A stretch of DNA of 64,000 bases from Clostridia bacterium (GTDB taxonomy: Bacteria; Bacillota; Clostridia; Christensenellales; Aristaeellaceae): assembly GCA_017521565.1 (NCBI GenBank), contig JAFXCE010000011.1, positions 62,001 to 126,000 on the forward strand, given 5' to 3'. Under the pieces are notes generated by a model. That model ran no database searches. It was not told the origin of the DNA and saw only the letters and a list, made by a program, of their open reading frames with translations. Positions 25,271 to 33,680 of this stretch are shown one piece after another. How positions within the stretch are numbered: position 1 is the first letter of the stretch; every line of letters begins with the position of its first letter. The position numbers were made by a program, and so were the translations under genes.

Positions 25271-25636
25271 ATGGAAGAGATTATCAAGAGCGAACATCGC
25301 GCGATTGTGTTTAAGATGAACCGCAAGCAGGCGGCCTCTGTTGCCCGCTATCTCAAGGATCATTCCGCTTCCCCGGAGACCATCTTCGCGGTGGACGTTG
25401 ATACGCTGGAGCTGATCATTCAGGCGAAGAACGCCGTTGAGGACGATGTGATCGTGCTCGAGGGCGAAGAGGACGTTTTTGACGTTGAGGAGGAGCTCAT
25501 CGAGGAAAACGAAGAGGTCTGGGAGGCGATCGAGGACGCCATTGAGGGCTTTGCCGATCAGGTAGAGGCCAAGGTTGATGAAATCGCCGACAAGATCGAG
25601 AACAAGGTCGAAGAACTCACCGGCAAGGACCTTTAA
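25271..25636 (+). CDS. Conserved-looking acidic protein of unknown function
   Basis: 121 residues; I do not recognise it. Residues 1-55 look like a small alpha/beta domain (RAIVFKMNRKQAASVARYLK, ETIFAVDVDTLELII). Residues about 56-120 are extremely Glu/Asp-rich and helical, with a heptad-like pattern (VEAKVDEIADKIENKVEEL) suggesting a coiled coil. No signal peptide or membrane segment. It has its own consensus promoter, a GGAG ribosome-binding site and a strong terminator, so it is a real and probably well-expressed gene. A chaperone-like or nucleoid/metal-buffering role is only speculation. Confidence 0.75.
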   Translation: MEEIIKSEHRAIVFKMNRKQAASVARYLKDHSASPETIFAVDVDTLELIIQAKNAVEDDVIVLEGEEDVFDVEEELIEENEEVWEAIEDAIEGFADQVEAKVDEIADKIENKVEELTGKDL

Positions 25637-25645
25637 GGGACGAAA

Positions 25646-25686
25646 AAACCGGCATCCGCATTTGCTGCGGATGCCGGTTTTTGTGT
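25646..25686. terminator. Bidirectional intrinsic terminator
   Basis: AAACCGGCATCCGCA (25646-25660) with TGCGGATGCCGGTTT (25666-25680), 15-bp perfect stem with A-run left and T-run right. Serves the acidic protein gene and the convergent MFS gene. Confidence 0.92.
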
Positions 25687-25698
25687 GTGCGGATGAAA

Positions 25699-26868
25699 TC
25701 AGACGTCGCTGCCGTTTTTGGAGAAGACGCTGAAGAGAATGGTGATCAGAAGCAGGAAGGTAACCGCGACGACGACGCCCATGCCCATCTGGATGCCGGC
25801 GCGTTCGGCGACCATGCCCACAAGGCTGGGGGTGATGATGCCGCCGGTGGTGCCGATGAGCACCATGGTGCTCACACCCAGGTCATTGCCCTTGATGTTC
25901 TCGGTACCGATGGCCAGCGCGGAGGTGTAGATGGTCGCCATGAACAGACCCACGCCCATGATGCCGATGAAGATCGGCAGCTCGCTGCGGCTGAAGAAAA
26001 CCAGCAGGAAGAAGGCGAGCAGACCCACGCCGTCGGCGACGAGGATGACCTTGCGGGCGATCCTGCCCACGAGGAAAGCGCCGAGCATGCGGCCGGCGAA
26101 GATGACGGCCCACAGGAGGCTCGACATCAGATGGGATACCTCATCGCTGAGGACGCCGGTGTCCTTGAAGTAGGTCACCAGCCAGTTGACAATGGCGTAT
26201 TCGGTGGAGACATAGAAGAACAGGATTGCCGCGCCGAGCCAGAAGTTCTTGTTCCGCAGGAAGCTGCGGTCGACGGTTTTGATGTTCTTGGTGATGTTTT
26301 CCGCCGGCAGGTTCATGCGCGCATAGACCGCCAGCTGCATCAGGCAGAGCGCGACGATGCCTGCGGACATCATGCGCCAGCCCTGCGCGTTGTTTTTCGT
26401 GCAGGCGATCAGCGCCAGCGGGGAGAGGACTGCGCCCATGGCGAACGCGCCGTGGAGCAGATTATAGCCCACGGCGGACTTTTTGCCCGGCAGGGTGGAC
26501 ATCATGGTGTTGGAGAAGTTGGTGTTGCCGCCGCGGGCAACGCCGGTCATCAGGCAGGCGAACGGAAGCAGGGCCGCCCCGCCCAGGCCGGTAGAGAAGA
26601 TCAGGAAGGCGATTGCCATCCAGATGGCGGTGGTCAGCACGGTTCTGCGGCGGCCGATGAACGTGGGCATGTAGCCGGTAAAGAAGATCGCGGCGATGTT
26701 GCCCCAGGAGGGCAGACCGAGGAGAAGGCCGGCATGCGCATAGCTGATGCCGTAGGCCTCGCGCAGGAAGGGCATCAGGTTGCCCAGCAGGACGGAAGAG
26801 GCACCGCTGACGAAAAAGACGAAGAGCGTCGCCCGCATCAGGCGGTTTTCATGGGTGGTGGAATTCAT
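25699..26868 (-). CDS. MFS transporter in ArsR operon
   Basis: 389-residue polytopic membrane protein with about 12 hydrophobic segments and the major-facilitator loop motif FIGRRRTVL between helices 2 and 3. Resembles sugar/proline-type MFS permeases of the FucP/YfkF-like kind; substrate unknown. The ATG at 26868 is chosen because GAGG lies about 8 bases upstream, inside the end of the ArsR gene. An in-frame TTG at 26874 is less likely. Coupling to a metal-type ArsR repressor suggests export of a toxic ion or an organometal (inference). Confidence 0.85.
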   Translation of the reverse strand: MNSTTHENRLMRATLFVFFVSGASSVLLGNLMPFLREAYGISYAHAGLLLGLPSWGNIAAIFFTGYMPTFIGRRRTVLTTAIWMAIAFLIFSTGLGGAALLPFACLMTGVARGGNTNFSNTMMSTLPGKKSAVGYNLLHGAFAMGAVLSPLALIACTKNNAQGWRMMSAGIVALCLMQLAVYARMNLPAENITKNIKTVDRSFLRNKNFWLGAAILFFYVSTEYAIVNWLVTYFKDTGVLSDEVSHLMSSLLWAVIFAGRMLGAFLVGRIARKVILVADGVGLLAFFLLVFFSRSELPIFIGIMGVGLFMATIYTSALAIGTENIKGNDLGVSTMVLIGTTGGIITPSLVGMVAERAGIQMGMGVVVAVTFLLLITILFSVFSKNGSDV

Positions 26869-26870
26869 AG

Positions 26871-27248
26871 TCAAACCTCATTGATGGTGTTGTGAAGGGG
26901 AGAGGCGTCCTCGCGGATATGCCCCATACCCAGATGGATGATCTCACGCGGATGGCAGTCTGCCAGCCGGTAGTAAAGCTGCTTGCCCTCGCGCCGCACG
27001 GTGATCAGCCGCGCCTGACGCAGCGCCTTGAGCTGGTTGGATACCGCGCTGGGCGCCATACCCACGCTTTCCGCCAGATGGCCGGCGCAGAGCTCACGCC
27101 CATCGAGCGCCAGCAGGATCTTCAGCCGCGTATCCGAGCCAATTGTGCGGAAGAATTCCGCCAGCGCGGCGATATCCTCCTGCGCGGGCATGGAAGCCCT
27201 GACCTGCTCTAACGCAGACGGGTATGCGCAGCATGATGTTTCCTGCAT
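26871..27248 (-). CDS. ArsR/SmtB-family metalloregulator
   Basis: 125-residue winged-helix repressor. Recognition helix region SVGMAPSAVSNQLKALRQARLI, wing VRREGKQLYYRL. Metal-site candidates: the N-terminal SCC, Cys in ELCAGHL (alpha-3 site), and D-x-H with H-x-x-H/E in DCHPREIIHLGMGHIRE, the alpha-5 zinc site pattern of SmtB/CzrA. The start at 27248 has GGAGG upstream; a longer frame lacks one. Leads a two-gene operon with the MFS transporter and probably represses itself through the dyad at 27284-27320. It may also act on the ATPase operator at 23067, but the two operators do not share an obvious sequence. Confidence 0.9.
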   Translation of the reverse strand: MQETSCCAYPSALEQVRASMPAQEDIAALAEFFRTIGSDTRLKILLALDGRELCAGHLAESVGMAPSAVSNQLKALRQARLITVRREGKQLYYRLADCHPREIIHLGMGHIREDASPLHNTINEV

Positions 27249-27283
27249 GAAAAACCTCCGTGAAGCGCGGCGCAGTGCGCAGC

Positions 27284-27334
27284 ATGATGATAGACCATAA
27301 CGGTCATCGTATCGCATCATGCAGCGTTTGTCAA
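27284..27334 (-). promoter_or_regulatory. Promoter and dyad of ArsR-MFS operon
   Basis: Minus strand: TTGACA (27329-27334), 17-bp spacer, TACGAT (27306-27311). A dyad GATAGACC-ATAAC-GGTCATC (27289-27308, one mismatch) and outer ATGAT/ATCAT arms (27284-27320) overlap the -10 and transcript start. Likely autoregulatory operator. Confidence 0.65.
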
Positions 27335-27411
27335 GTGTTCAAATTGAATCTTTACACCGCATAAACCCAGAAAGATCGGGCAAAGTAAGGCGCACAAGGA
27401 GGTTGATCCCA

Positions 27412-28932
27412 GTGAGAAAATGTATGATGATGCTCCTGCTGCCTGCGCTGCTGTGTATTCCTGCCGCGGCGCAGGCGGAAGGGCTGCAGGACCTGTTCAC
27501 AGCCGTGTACGACGGCGTGGGGGAGGGGCTTGAAAGCGGCGTGACGGCGGCGCTGGCGGGCCTGAATGAGGAGCTGACGCTTGATCTGAGCGCCCAGAGC
27601 GAGCGCATTGAGGAGGCAAAGACGCTGCGCCTGACGATTGCGGCGGGTAACCCGCGCCCGCAGGAGACGGCGGTTTCCTTTGAACTCAAGCTGCCGGACC
27701 GTCTGGCTGCTGCGCCGGATACGGCGTGGGAGGCTGTGCTGCCGGCGGCGCAGATCGATCCTGCAACGGGCGAAATTACGCCGTCGCAGACGGTCTTTAC
27801 CAGGGAGATTGCGCTCCTGCCTGGCGGGGAAAGCGAAACGGTTGAGATCGGCTGCGAGATGAGCATGGGTACGCGCTTTTATCGCGCGCAGGCGGCGCTT
27901 GCGCTCTGCGTGCCGGATGTGCGGGTGAGCGCTTCGATTGAGGGCGACCGCGCGGGAAGACTGTATCCGGGAGACGCATTTTCGTATCGGATTGAGGTCG
28001 TCAACAGCGGCACTGCGCCGAAGGACGTTGCGCTTGAGATGATCCTGCCGGAGGGCGTGGAGCTTATGCAGGCGCTGCCCACGGGCTTTGTCGTGAAGAA
28101 CCAGACCATTCAGGGCACTGTGCGCGCCGAGGCGGCGCCGGCGGACGTGGAGGAAGCGCCTGCTGCCGGTATGGTGATCGAGCTGCCGGTCTGCGTCAAG
28201 GAGAATGCGCTTGAAGGCGATGCGGATGCGAGCAGGCTGATGACCGGTGTGCTGCGCGCGGATGGTGAGCGGGTGCCGCTGCCGCGCGTTCAGGTTTGCG
28301 GCGCGAAGATCAGTGCGAAGCTGACGGCGGACAGCGAGGAGCTCAAGGCCGGAGAGGAAGCCAAGCTGCGCGTGGTGGTGGTCAATGCCGGCCTTGCTCC
28401 GGCGGCCGTGCAGGTTTCCTGCGTGCTGCCGGACGGCCTGACGCTGGCGGACGCCGGGGACGGGGATCAAGAGGAAGAGAGCCAAGAGAAAGAGGCGACA
28501 GCGGGGGAATTGATCGCCACGGCAGGCGAAATGAATCTGCCCGGCGGCCCTGCGCCGGAGACGGCAGTGGTATCCGCGGGCGGGAAAAACGGCACGCTGG
28601 TGTTTGACCTGCATATGGAGGCGGCCAGAGAAACAGGCAGCGGCGTAACGGCGTCTACGCGGACGATTGAGATTCCGGTGAAGGCAGAATCGGCGCAGGA
28701 GAACCTGAACGGCAGGCTTGTCGGTGCGACGCTGGCGTGGCGGGTTGACGGCGGCGAGGCGCAGCTGGGCAAAGCGGTTGCCATGCGCGTAACCGGCGCG
28801 GAATTCATGGGAATCGCCGCAGACGACTGGAATGGTGTATTCTGGGCGTCCGTGCTGCTGCTGATTACGATTGCCTGCCTGTGCGCAGCGGTGCGCAAGG
28901 AAAAGCGGGAAGAGGATTATTGTTTTGACTGA
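27412..28932 (+). CDS. Secreted membrane-anchored DUF11-like surface protein
   Basis: 506-residue protein of unknown function. GTG start at 27412, chosen because AGGAGG lies 8 bases upstream. Residues 1-21 are a signal peptide (MRKCMMMLLLPALLCIPAAAQA). The mature part contains at least two DUF11-like Ig-type domains (about 195-300 and 305-370), with the pattern YPGD.F.Y.IEVVNSGTAPKDV and KAGEEAKLRVVVVNAGLAPAAV. An acidic linker follows. Near the C-terminus lies one transmembrane helix (WASVLLLITIACLCAAV) with a short charged tail inside. Probably a cell-surface adhesion or structural protein. Divergent from the ArsR operon, ends at a strong terminator. Confidence 0.78.
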   Translation: MRKCMMMLLLPALLCIPAAAQAEGLQDLFTAVYDGVGEGLESGVTAALAGLNEELTLDLSAQSERIEEAKTLRLTIAAGNPRPQETAVSFELKLPDRLAAAPDTAWEAVLPAAQIDPATGEITPSQTVFTREIALLPGGESETVEIGCEMSMGTRFYRAQAALALCVPDVRVSASIEGDRAGRLYPGDAFSYRIEVVNSGTAPKDVALEMILPEGVELMQALPTGFVVKNQTIQGTVRAEAAPADVEEAPAAGMVIELPVCVKENALEGDADASRLMTGVLRADGERVPLPRVQVCGAKISAKLTADSEELKAGEEAKLRVVVVNAGLAPAAVQVSCVLPDGLTLADAGDGDQEEESQEKEATAGELIATAGEMNLPGGPAPETAVVSAGGKNGTLVFDLHMEAARETGSGVTASTRTIEIPVKAESAQENLNGRLVGATLAWRVDGGEAQLGKAVAMRVTGAEFMGIAADDWNGVFWASVLLLITIACLCAAVRKEKREEDYCFD

Positions 28933-28947
28933 CAGCGCGCATTGACG

Positions 28948-28979
28948 GGCCGCCGGGAATAAACCCCGGCGGCCTTTTA
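28948..28979 (+). terminator. Intrinsic terminator
   Basis: GGCCGCCGGG (28948-28957) with CCCGGCGGCC (28965-28974), then TTTT. Ends the DUF11-like gene. Confidence 0.9.
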
Positions 28980-28995
28980 GGGTGCTATGCAGACG

Positions 28996-29025
28996 CAGAA
29001 AAGGACCGAACGCCCAGTTCGGCCC
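28996..29025 (-). terminator. Intrinsic terminator of Myb-like gene
   Basis: Minus strand: GGGCCGAAC (29017-29025) with GTTCGGTCC (29003-29011, one G-U), then TTTTC. Confidence 0.8.
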
Positions 29026-29030
29026 TTTGA

Positions 29031-29939
29031 TTATACATCCGGTTCCATCAGCGCGCATTCTACGGCGCTCAGCCTTGCAGCCGCCTGCCGGCAGAACATG
29101 TCCGTGTGGGACATTCTTTCGTTTTGGGGCAGGGCGATGTATTCCTTGATCAGGGAAACCATGCTCTCGGTTTCGGTTTGGAGCTGCTTTCTGCGCGTTT
29201 GCTCGTCGTCAAGGGTGATGCGCAGCAGGTCAAGCCTTGCGCTGAGCCGGTCTGCCCGGCGCTGAGCCTCGCTGTCCACCGGCAGGGCGGTGGTTTGGGG
29301 CGTCTCGGATGGCGGGGAGAGCGCAAGATCGAGCAGATAACTGAGCGAAGAAAACAGCTGGGATAGGTGCGGATCGCCGGATTGCGCCGCGCGGGCCTTG
29401 AGCGAAGGGAAATCTGCTGTTTCCTCCGGGCTGTCCGCATAGGGGCTGACAAAAGCGATATCCTGCGCGCGGAGCCGGTCCATCACCCGGCGAACAAGCT
29501 CCGGTCGTGTGCGGATGGTGGAGCGGTACTTGTTCTGATAGCGAAGCATGCGCGTACGGTCGCCGCCGGCGAGCTGGCGCACGCAAGCGCGAACGCTCAT
29601 GCCCTGCGCCCGCGCGGTGATGACGCGCTCAATGAGCTGCTCGACCTCGGCGGGGGAGAAGGTTTCAAACGGAAGCGCACGGCCTGCGTCTTCGCTTTGC
29701 GTGCGCAGCTGTGCATAGTAGAAATTGCGGATGCTGTTGGGTTTTCTGCCCAGCTCTGCCGCTGCGCGGTCAAACACGCTGCGCAGGGATTCACCTGTCT
29801 GCTCGGCCTCGCCGATATACTTTTGCAGGGCGTCAATCTCCTGCTTCTGCCAGCCGCCGTGCGGTCCGCGCACCGGCCGCGGGCGCAGGGGAAGCGGCTG
29901 AATATCAGGCGCCGTGCAGCCTGAGGACATTTCCATCAT
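29031..29939 (-). CDS. Myb/SANT-like DNA-binding protein (RsfA-like)
   Basis: 302-residue probable regulator. Residues about 25-80 form a Myb/SANT-type domain with the pattern of RsfA/YlbO regulators: GGWQKQEIDAL..YIGEAEQTGESLRSVFDRAAAELGRKPNSIRNFYYAQ. The middle has a second helical block with RTRMLRYQNKYRSTI. The C-terminal third is a long coiled coil (RRADRLSARLDLLRITLDDEQTRRKQLQTE split by breaks). RsfA-type proteins regulate prespore genes in Bacillus; transfer of that role here is inference. GGAGGG precedes the ATG at 29939. A 14-bp perfect palindrome lies in its leader. Confidence 0.72.
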   Translation of the reverse strand: MMEMSSGCTAPDIQPLPLRPRPVRGPHGGWQKQEIDALQKYIGEAEQTGESLRSVFDRAAAELGRKPNSIRNFYYAQLRTQSEDAGRALPFETFSPAEVEQLIERVITARAQGMSVRACVRQLAGGDRTRMLRYQNKYRSTIRTRPELVRRVMDRLRAQDIAFVSPYADSPEETADFPSLKARAAQSGDPHLSQLFSSLSYLLDLALSPPSETPQTTALPVDSEAQRRADRLSARLDLLRITLDDEQTRRKQLQTETESMVSLIKEYIALPQNERMSHTDMFCRQAAARLSAVECALMEPDV

Positions 29940-29961
29940 GTTGTCCCTCCTTCGATGGATT

Positions 29962-29975
29962 CCCGCCGCGGCGGG
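29962..29975. promoter_or_regulatory. 14-bp perfect GC palindrome in leader
   Basis: CCCGCCGCGGCGGG, 23 bases upstream of the Myb-like start codon. Could be an operator for its own product. The rest of the 268-base intergenic region (29940-30207) holds only the promoter and palindrome of the next gene. Confidence 0.4.
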
Positions 29976-30125
29976 GGAAATCAGCAGCCCGGATATGGGG
30001 CGCCTTTGTATGACAGGATGCGCATTAATGCGGTGTTTTATACAGATTCTGTCTTTGGTGGATCGGGTGATAACAGTCTATGTCCCTCGCGGACCCCTGA
30101 TGACCGGAGTTGGCAAGCAAAAGCA

Positions 30126-30154
30126 TTGCCACGTCATGGAAATTGCGGTATAAT
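30126..30154 (+). promoter_or_regulatory. Sigma-A promoter of phosphoglycerate mutase gene
   Basis: TTGCCA (30126-30131), 17-bp spacer, perfect TATAAT (30149-30154), 54 bases before the start. Confidence 0.8.
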
Positions 30155-30167
30155 AGACAAAAATTCC

Positions 30168-30190
30168 GCGCCGGACCCGGGTCCGTGCGC
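30168..30190. promoter_or_regulatory. GC-rich dyad in mutase leader
   Basis: Perfect palindrome GGACCCGGGTCC (30173-30184) flanked by GCGC on both sides (30168-30171, 30187-30190), lying between the predicted transcript start and the ribosome-binding site. An operator or an mRNA hairpin. Confidence 0.5.
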
Positions 30191-30207
30191 AAGCCTGGAG
30201 GCAGTTT

Positions 30208-31434
30208 ATGAAATATGTGCTTGTGATCGGCGACGGCATTGCGGATCAGGGAGTGGATCAGCTCGGCGGAAAGACGCCGCTTGCTGCGGTCGAGTGTGAA
30301 TATATCAACCGTCTGGCCGGCGGAAGGCTGGGCATGTGCCAGACTGTGCCGCATGGCGTTGCGCCGGGAAGCGACACGGCGATCCTTTCTATTTTTGGTT
30401 ACGACCCGCGCACCTGCTATACAGGCCGCTCCGCGCTGGAGGCGGCGGGCATGGGCGTGGTCATCCAGCCGGGCGAGACGAGCCTGCGCGTCAATCTCTG
30501 CGCGATCGAGGGCGACAGCTTTGATACGGCGAAAATCCTCTCCCACAACGGCGGAAGCATCGAGGGAGAGGAGGCCGTCACGCTGATGGAGGACCTGATT
30601 GCGGACCCGCGCTTTGCTGCGCTGGCTGCTGCCGTCGGCTTTTCCATCCATGTCACGCCGACCTTCCGCCATACCGGCGTGATCGACGCGGCGCACGAGC
30701 CGGACAGGGCGAAGATGCGCTTCACCGAGCCGCACAATATCCTGGGCAGCGAAATTGCGGGCTATATGCCCAAGGGGGAAATGGGCGCGGAGCTGACGGC
30801 GCTGATGCGCGTCTCCTTTGAGATCCTGCGCGATCATCCGGTCAACGCAAAGCGCAGGGCTGAGGGCAAGCTTGCCGCAAACTGCATCTGGCCCTGGGGG
30901 CCGGGCGCGGCCATGAGCCTCGCTTCCTTTGATTCGCTCTATGGCAAGAAGGGCAGCGCGGTTTCCGCGGTGCCGCTGGTCTGGGGCATTGCAAATCTCT
31001 GCGGCGTGGATACCCCGCGCGTGGAAGGCGCAAACGCAGAGCTTGACACCAACTACGAGGGCAAGGTTGATGCGGTGATTGAGGCGCTGCGCGGCGGCGC
31101 GGATTTCTGCTGCATCCATGTCGAAGCGCCGGACGAGTGCGCCCATGCGGGCGATGTTGCGGGCAAGTGCGAGGCGATCCGCAGGCTCGACAGCCGCGTG
31201 GTAAAGCCCCTGCTGGAGCGCCTTGGCAGCGTGGATCCCGAGTTCCGTATCCTGATTCTTTCGGATCATCCGACGCTCCTTGCGACCCGCGGTCACGACG
31301 GAAATCCGATTCCTTTCGCCATTTACGACAGCACGAAGCCCGGCGCGCCGCGCAAGTTTGACGAGGCGCATGCCCGCGAGACCGGCGATTTCCTTGAGGA
31401 AGGGCCGATGCTCCTGCGCGCGCTCTTTGCCTGA
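30208..31434 (+). CDS. ApgM-type cofactor-independent phosphoglycerate mutase family
   Basis: 408-residue alkaline-phosphatase superfamily enzyme. It belongs to the archaeal-type iPGM (ApgM) family, whose bacterial branch is also proposed as a homoserine kinase (TIGR02535). Metal and phosphate sites: VIGDGIAD at the start, GSDTAILSIFGYDP (nucleophile Ser), CIHVEAPDECAHAGD, LILSDHPTLLATRGHDGNPIPFAIY. Role is either glycolytic 3-PG/2-PG interconversion or threonine synthesis. No thrB/thrC neighbour supports the second. ATG is preceded by TGGAGG. Probably monocistronic, with a leader palindrome that suggests specific regulation. Confidence 0.88.
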   Translation: MKYVLVIGDGIADQGVDQLGGKTPLAAVECEYINRLAGGRLGMCQTVPHGVAPGSDTAILSIFGYDPRTCYTGRSALEAAGMGVVIQPGETSLRVNLCAIEGDSFDTAKILSHNGGSIEGEEAVTLMEDLIADPRFAALAAAVGFSIHVTPTFRHTGVIDAAHEPDRAKMRFTEPHNILGSEIAGYMPKGEMGAELTALMRVSFEILRDHPVNAKRRAEGKLAANCIWPWGPGAAMSLASFDSLYGKKGSAVSAVPLVWGIANLCGVDTPRVEGANAELDTNYEGKVDAVIEALRGGADFCCIHVEAPDECAHAGDVAGKCEAIRRLDSRVVKPLLERLGSVDPEFRILILSDHPTLLATRGHDGNPIPFAIYDSTKPGAPRKFDEAHARETGDFLEEGPMLLRALFA

Positions 31435-31524
31435 TCAGCCGGTGGGCGCGGCGGGAAGGAAATCCTGCGCTGATTCGTTTACTATTCATCCCCATGTGCT
31501 GAACACATCCAAACGGAGGCATTT

Positions 31525-32394
31525 ATGCTCAGACGGTTTGTTTTTCTGCTGCTTCTTCTCCTGATGCTGCCCTGCGCGTCCCTTGCGCAGGAGGCGGAGA
31601 TCAACACACAGCTCACGCATTATCTTCTGCTGGGCCAGGACGGCTATGCCGAGGATATCGTTGAGGACGCGAGAACGGATACCATCGTGATCGTGTCGCT
31701 GGATGAAAAATACAATCGCGTGATCATGACCTCCGTCCTGCGCGACAGCAAGATCAAAAATCCGCGCGGCAATGAAACAAAGGCCAACCTGCTCTACCGC
31801 TATCACGGCTTTGACGGCATGATCGAGTGCCTGGAGCGGGAGCTGGATATCGAGATTGAAGGCGCAGTGCTGGTCAATTTTGAGCATGTGAAGCCTGTGA
31901 TTGACGCGCTGGGCGGCGTGGATATTGAGATCGACGAGAGCGAGTATCTGGCGATCCGGAGCATTCTGCTGGGCAGGGATCCCAATATGCCCAAAGGGCC
32001 GGGCAAGGTGCATATGACCGGGCGCATCGCGCTGGCCTACATGCGCACCCGTGCGACGGGCTCCGGCGGCGATTTCAGCCGGACGCAGCGCCAGCGCAAG
32101 GTGGTCAGCCAGCTGTTTGATAAGTGCCGCGAGCTGTCTTTGGTGGATCTGATCGGCGTGTATAACCAGGTCTCCTCGGGCATGAAAATGAACCTCTCCG
32201 CGATGGATGTGCTCAAGGCAATTTCCAAGGGCTACGGCCTGATTGCCGGCGGGGCGGATTTTGTGGAATTTGCCATTCCACAGCGGGGAACATACGCCTA
32301 TGGAACGATCGGCGATTCTTCCTCCGCGCTTGATGTACGCTGGAAGAGCAACTGTACGAAGTTCCATGAGCTGCTTAACCAACCCGCAGAATAA
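31525..32394 (+). CDS. LCP (LytR-CpsA-Psr) family protein
   Basis: Transfers undecaprenyl-linked anionic polymers to peptidoglycan outside the membrane. 289 residues; the N-terminal hydrophobic segment (MLRRFVFLLLLLLMLPCASLA) acts as signal peptide or anchor. LCP landmarks: LLLGQDGY, ARTDTIVIVSLD (Arg-Thr-Asp for Mg/pyrophosphate), VIMTSVLRDSKI, GGVDIEID, and RTRATGSGGDFSRTQRQRKV with the conserved Arg/Asp set. It follows ACGGAGG and is followed after 33 bases by the CapA-family gene. Together they form an envelope polymer unit. Confidence 0.94.
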   Translation: MLRRFVFLLLLLLMLPCASLAQEAEINTQLTHYLLLGQDGYAEDIVEDARTDTIVIVSLDEKYNRVIMTSVLRDSKIKNPRGNETKANLLYRYHGFDGMIECLERELDIEIEGAVLVNFEHVKPVIDALGGVDIEIDESEYLAIRSILLGRDPNMPKGPGKVHMTGRIALAYMRTRATGSGGDFSRTQRQRKVVSQLFDKCRELSLVDLIGVYNQVSSGMKMNLSAMDVLKAISKGYGLIAGGADFVEFAIPQRGTYAYGTIGDSSSALDVRWKSNCTKFHELLNQPAE

Positions 32395-32427
32395 AGAAGA
32401 ACGAGATAACGAGATACGAAGAACAGG

Positions 32428-33633
32428 ATGAACGATACGATGAACGCAAGAACCCTTGGCGCACTTGTGATCCTTGTGCTCTGCCTTATGCTGCCCGTGT
32501 GCGCGTCCGGCGAAGAGGTGCTGGACCTGTCTTTGTTTGCCGGCGGCGAACCGCCGGCAGCCGAGGAATGGGCCGAGGCGGTGTTTGATACACGCCCGTG
32601 GTACGAGCGCGAGGACGGAACGGACTGGCGCTTTCAGGATGACGGCTCCGTGATTGTGACCATCTCCGCGACAGGCGATGTGACCATCGGCGGCGACAGG
32701 CGCAAGAGCGGAAAGAACGTCTTTGACAAGCAGTTGGAGCTGGAGCCTTCAGGGCTCAATTTTCCATTTGAGAATACGCGGAGCATCTTTGAAGAGGACG
32801 ACATGACCCTCGTCAACTTTGAAGGCACGCTGACGACGACCAAAAGCGCAACGAAGAATTCCTTCTCCTTTGCCGCGCCGCCGGAGTATGTGCAGGTGCT
32901 GACCAGCGGCAGCGTGGAAGCGGTTTCGCTTGAAAACAACCACGTGATGGACCACGGCAAGGCGGGCTATGAGGACACCTGCGCCGCGCTGCACGGCGCG
33001 GGCATTCTTTACAGTGGCCATCTGGGCAGCGCGATCTACACGACCGAAACGGGCGTGGATATCGGTATGCTCTCCTATCAGACCTTCAACGGCAACTATG
33101 CCAACATCTATGAATCCATCGAGGACGATATAAAGATGCTGCGGGACGCCGGATGCGAGCTGGTGATCGTCTCGTATCACTGGGGCGCGGAGAAGGACTA
33201 TGTGCCCAACGAGCGTCAGGTGCCGCTGGGGCGCACGACGATTGACGCAGGCGCGGATCTGGTCATCGGCCATCACAGCCACCGCATCAATCCGATTGAG
33301 GAATACAAGGGCAGGTATATTTGCTATTCGCTGGGCAATTTTTCCTTTGCGGGCAACACCAGACCGGACGATATGGACACCTATATCTTCCAGCAGCGCT
33401 TCCGCGTGTATCCGGACGGCGTCGTGGAAAACGAGGGCTTTAGGATCATCCCCTGCTCGATCTCCTCGCAGGAGCGGGTGAACGACTTCAAGCCGACCCC
33501 GGCGGCGGAAGAGCACGCAGCACAGATTGTGGATCGCCTGAAGGAACTGAACAAGAAGTTTGAAAAGAACTTCAAAAAGCTCGGCGTGACCGCTGTCGGC
33601 AGCTATCCGACGGCATGGACCACGGCGTATTGA
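32428..33633 (+). CDS. CapA-family (PGA_cap) secreted metallophosphatase-like protein
   Basis: 401-residue exported protein. Residues 1-28 are a signal peptide (MNDTMNARTLGALVILVLCL). The domain at about 75-350 carries the calcineurin-like motifs of the CapA family: ATGDVTIGG, VNFEGTLT, ENNHVMDHG, SYHWGAEKD, IGHHSHRI, and CYSLGNF. CapA relatives take part in poly-gamma-glutamate capsule synthesis; many homologues have other, unknown envelope roles. No capB/capC gene is present, so a capsule is not implied. Starts 33 bases after the LCP gene; ATG at 32428 or 32440. Ends at a strong terminator. Confidence 0.9.
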   Translation: MNDTMNARTLGALVILVLCLMLPVCASGEEVLDLSLFAGGEPPAAEEWAEAVFDTRPWYEREDGTDWRFQDDGSVIVTISATGDVTIGGDRRKSGKNVFDKQLELEPSGLNFPFENTRSIFEEDDMTLVNFEGTLTTTKSATKNSFSFAAPPEYVQVLTSGSVEAVSLENNHVMDHGKAGYEDTCAALHGAGILYSGHLGSAIYTTETGVDIGMLSYQTFNGNYANIYESIEDDIKMLRDAGCELVIVSYHWGAEKDYVPNERQVPLGRTTIDAGADLVIGHHSHRINPIEEYKGRYICYSLGNFSFAGNTRPDDMDTYIFQQRFRVYPDGVVENEGFRIIPCSISSQERVNDFKPTPAAEEHAAQIVDRLKELNKKFEKNFKKLGVTAVGSYPTAWTTAY

Positions 33634-33635
33634 TC

Positions 33636-33660
33636 AAGCGGGCTCTGCCCGCTTTTTTCG
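33636..33660 (+). terminator. Intrinsic terminator
   Basis: AGCGGGC (33637-33643) with GCCCGCT (33647-33653), loop TCT, then five more T. Ends the LCP-CapA unit. Confidence 0.9.
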
Positions 33661-33680
33661 GCAGAAAAGAGGGAACGGGT

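Noticed and set aside
27352..29058. Long antisense frame opposite the DUF11-like gene
   Set aside because: Arg/His-rich shadow translation with no signals; the plus-strand gene has a signal peptide, domains and terminator.
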